This document shows, one piece after another, positions 63,701 to 64,000 of a stretch of 64,000 nucleotides of DNA. How positions within the stretch are numbered: position 1 is the first letter of the stretch; every line of letters begins with the position of its first letter. The notes below the pieces were generated by a model, which saw only the letters and a program-made list of their open reading frames with translations, ran no database searches and was not told the origin of the DNA. The DNA comes from Pteria penguin (taxonomy: Eukaryota > Mollusca > Bivalvia > Pterioida > Pteriidae): contig CM068583.1 in NCBI GenBank assembly GCA_035048485.1, positions 31,299,005-31,363,004 of the forward strand, read 5' to 3'. The translations under genes were made by a program, and so were the position numbers.

Positions 63701-64000
63701 GTTGTTGTAAGACTTTTGCGACGGGTGTTGTATGCTACCAGGCTCCTGCGTACCTGATCTCGCTTCGATTTTATTGGGGTTCGCATTTATCTGAATATGA
63801 CACTAAACATGATTTAAATTGTTACAAATACCAAATGAAGGTTGACTCCTCTTAAATTCACGAAAGTGAACAAACTGTTAATGATTTATCATTATATCCT
63901 TTTGTTATTTATCTCCATTCGTTGGAATAACACAACAAATTATATTTTCTCATGTTCTAAATTGTCATGTTTTAGGAAATACTTACTAGCTCTTCACAAG
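54724..64000 (+). CDS. STRA6: STRA6-like multi-pass membrane receptor, N-terminal part
   Basis: Eleven exons: 54724-54797, 55101-55161, 56276-56364, 56574-56707, 57290-57459, 58050-58282, 58865-58944, 59610-59671, 61120-61291, 61779-61854 and 63976-64000 (continues). Phases match throughout, giving 392 residues of a protein that is about 670 in human. Matches from memory to vertebrate STRA6, the retinol-binding-protein receptor: LEIAILSFSIRRNSL; the TM segment YFPIFAALALLSIPS with LGSLHVW; LLSLLRDLPKLVALGFLSVS with IPIRLIRIL; CVITATVIECLLSCLNLL; and YRKYLLALHK. The ATG exon has an acceptor just upstream (AG at 54718-54719). The region matching the vertebrate RBP-contact segment reads LSVIGFE (325-331) and does not keep the known Tyr and second Gly. 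Introns are full of mobile elements. The 3' half lies outside the window. Confidence 0.85.
57067..57240 (+). mobile_element. SINE family B, 3'-truncated
   Basis: Head TCCGGTGTGGCTCAGTGGAT and box-B-like AGTTCGACCTC, then CACCGGTGTTCTGTCCTTCG and GGTCCAGTGTCATGGTTG. The copy decays near TCTCTGAAGTG and ends about 50 bp before exon 5 of the STRA6-like gene. Confidence 0.7.
57640..57935 (+). repeat. Dispersed repeat C, copy 2
   Basis: Same block order as copy 1 and includes the extra left block CATACCGTGAATGGGATAAT, also present in copy 3. It has a poly-G insertion at 57775-57784. It lies in the intron between exons 5 and 6 of the STRA6-like gene. Confidence 0.78.
59304..59544 (-). mobile_element. 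SINE family B with 15-bp target duplication
   Basis: On the minus strand it reads from the head GCCGGTGTGGCCTAGTGGAT through TTTCGGATGAGACAGTAAAA, TCCCGTGTCACGGTAG and CAGATGCCATCACCATATAC to an AATAATAAGCAG tail. A perfect 15-bp duplication, TTAGTATTGTATTTA, flanks it (59289-59303 and 59545-59559). It is in the intron between exons 7 and 8 of the STRA6-like gene. Confidence 0.9.
60168..60762 (-). mobile_element. Foldback element, copy 2 (lacks one arm)
   Basis: Reverse-orientation copy of 49560-50155. Shared blocks include TCTTTGTCCACATTGCCTCT, AACCAACAAAACTGATAACG, CAGCTGTTTACGATG and CCCTAGCAACGAGAAATTTG. It ends at GTTTCCGACA. It is followed by GGTATACC and a short inverted copy of the preceding AACGTACTGTTTGATTGTTTCC-like block. 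The other arm is missing. It lies in the intron before the 61120 exon of the STRA6-like gene. Confidence 0.75.
60865..61023. mobile_element. MITE with CAGTGGCGGAT termini
   Basis: A 159-bp element with inverted ends CAGTGGCGGATCCAGGAT and AAATCCGCCACTG, poly-G runs inside and ATATT directly repeated on both sides. The termini resemble those of hAT-like non-autonomous elements, which is family knowledge from memory. It ends 96 bp before an exon of the STRA6-like gene. Confidence 0.75.
61835..62605 (+). repeat. Minisatellite built from a splice-donor junction
   Basis: About 25 units of 25-31 bp. The typical unit is GTATGTATTCCTCTATTCTA followed by TCATCATACAG. The first unit starts exactly at the donor of the STRA6-like exon ending at 61854 (TCATCATACAG|GTATGT), so the unit contains the last exon bases and the first intron bases. 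Most units keep AG followed by GTATG. The last unit carries CACGTCCTATTATCATACAT, a copy of the exon end CACGTCCTGTCATCATACAG. Confidence 0.92.
62606..63614. other. Intronic sequence, nothing recognised
   Basis: AT-rich intron of the STRA6-like gene with a short AAAT run near 63085-63105. No exon with matching phase was found here. Confidence 0.5.
63615..63835 (+). repeat. Dispersed repeat C, copy 3
   Basis: Blocks CATACCGTGAATAGGATAAT, ACTTGGATAGTTGTTGTAAG, TACCTGATCTCGCTTCGATT and TGGGGTTCGCATTTATCTGA align with copies 1 and 2. It is intronic in the STRA6-like gene, about 140 bp before the exon at 63976. Confidence 0.75.

Overview
The window looks like nuclear DNA from an invertebrate animal, most likely a bivalve mollusc. 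It is AT-rich and intron-rich, with canonical GT-AG introns, long dinucleotide and tetranucleotide microsatellites, tRNA-derived SINEs, Penelope-like retroelement remnants and many small inverted-repeat elements. The calexcitin-type gene is closest, from memory, to the squid protein, which supports a mollusc. The species cannot be named from the sequence. No operon, phage or CRISPR structure is present.

Four protein-coding genes could be assembled exon by exon with consistent splice phases. (1) 9987-21125 (+): a six-exon, 191-residue calexcitin / sarcoplasmic calcium-binding EF-hand protein. (2) 23617-26758 (-): a CDC25-type phosphatase of 337 residues in nine coding exons. (3) 38043-41330 (+): a second CDC25-type phosphatase of 347 residues, also in nine coding exons. 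Genes 2 and 3 lie head to head about 11 kb apart, and five of their exons have exactly the same length, so they are an inverted duplicate pair. (4) 54724-64000 (+, running off the window): the first 392 residues of a STRA6-like multi-pass membrane protein in eleven exons.

The rest is repeat-rich. 1-5 kb and 12.3-13.2 kb hold copies of one Penelope-like retroelement. 5.4-9.6 kb holds two long microsatellites and a 27-bp minisatellite. 18.2-20.8 kb, inside the last calexcitin intron, is a long imperfect inverted repeat. 27-37.5 kb, between the two CDC25 genes, has no recognisable gene. 42.4-45 kb carries a SINE, dispersed repeats and a LINE C-terminal remnant. 48.1-49.4 kb is an ~87-bp minisatellite that abuts a foldback element. 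52.9-53.4 kb is another degenerate tandem repeat, split by a SINE. The introns of the STRA6-like gene are filled with SINEs, a MITE, a second foldback copy and a dispersed repeat. One of its introns starts with an array of about 25 units, each carrying a splice-donor-like sequence copied from the exon/intron junction.

The most notable points are: the head-to-head CDC25 pair, both members of which carry Tyr in place of the signature His before the catalytic Cys; the splice-junction minisatellite; a SINE insertion whose unoccupied target site is present elsewhere in the same window; and a nested MITE-in-SINE insertion. All gene models are read by eye from splice signals and remembered family sequences and have not been tested by alignment or transcript data.
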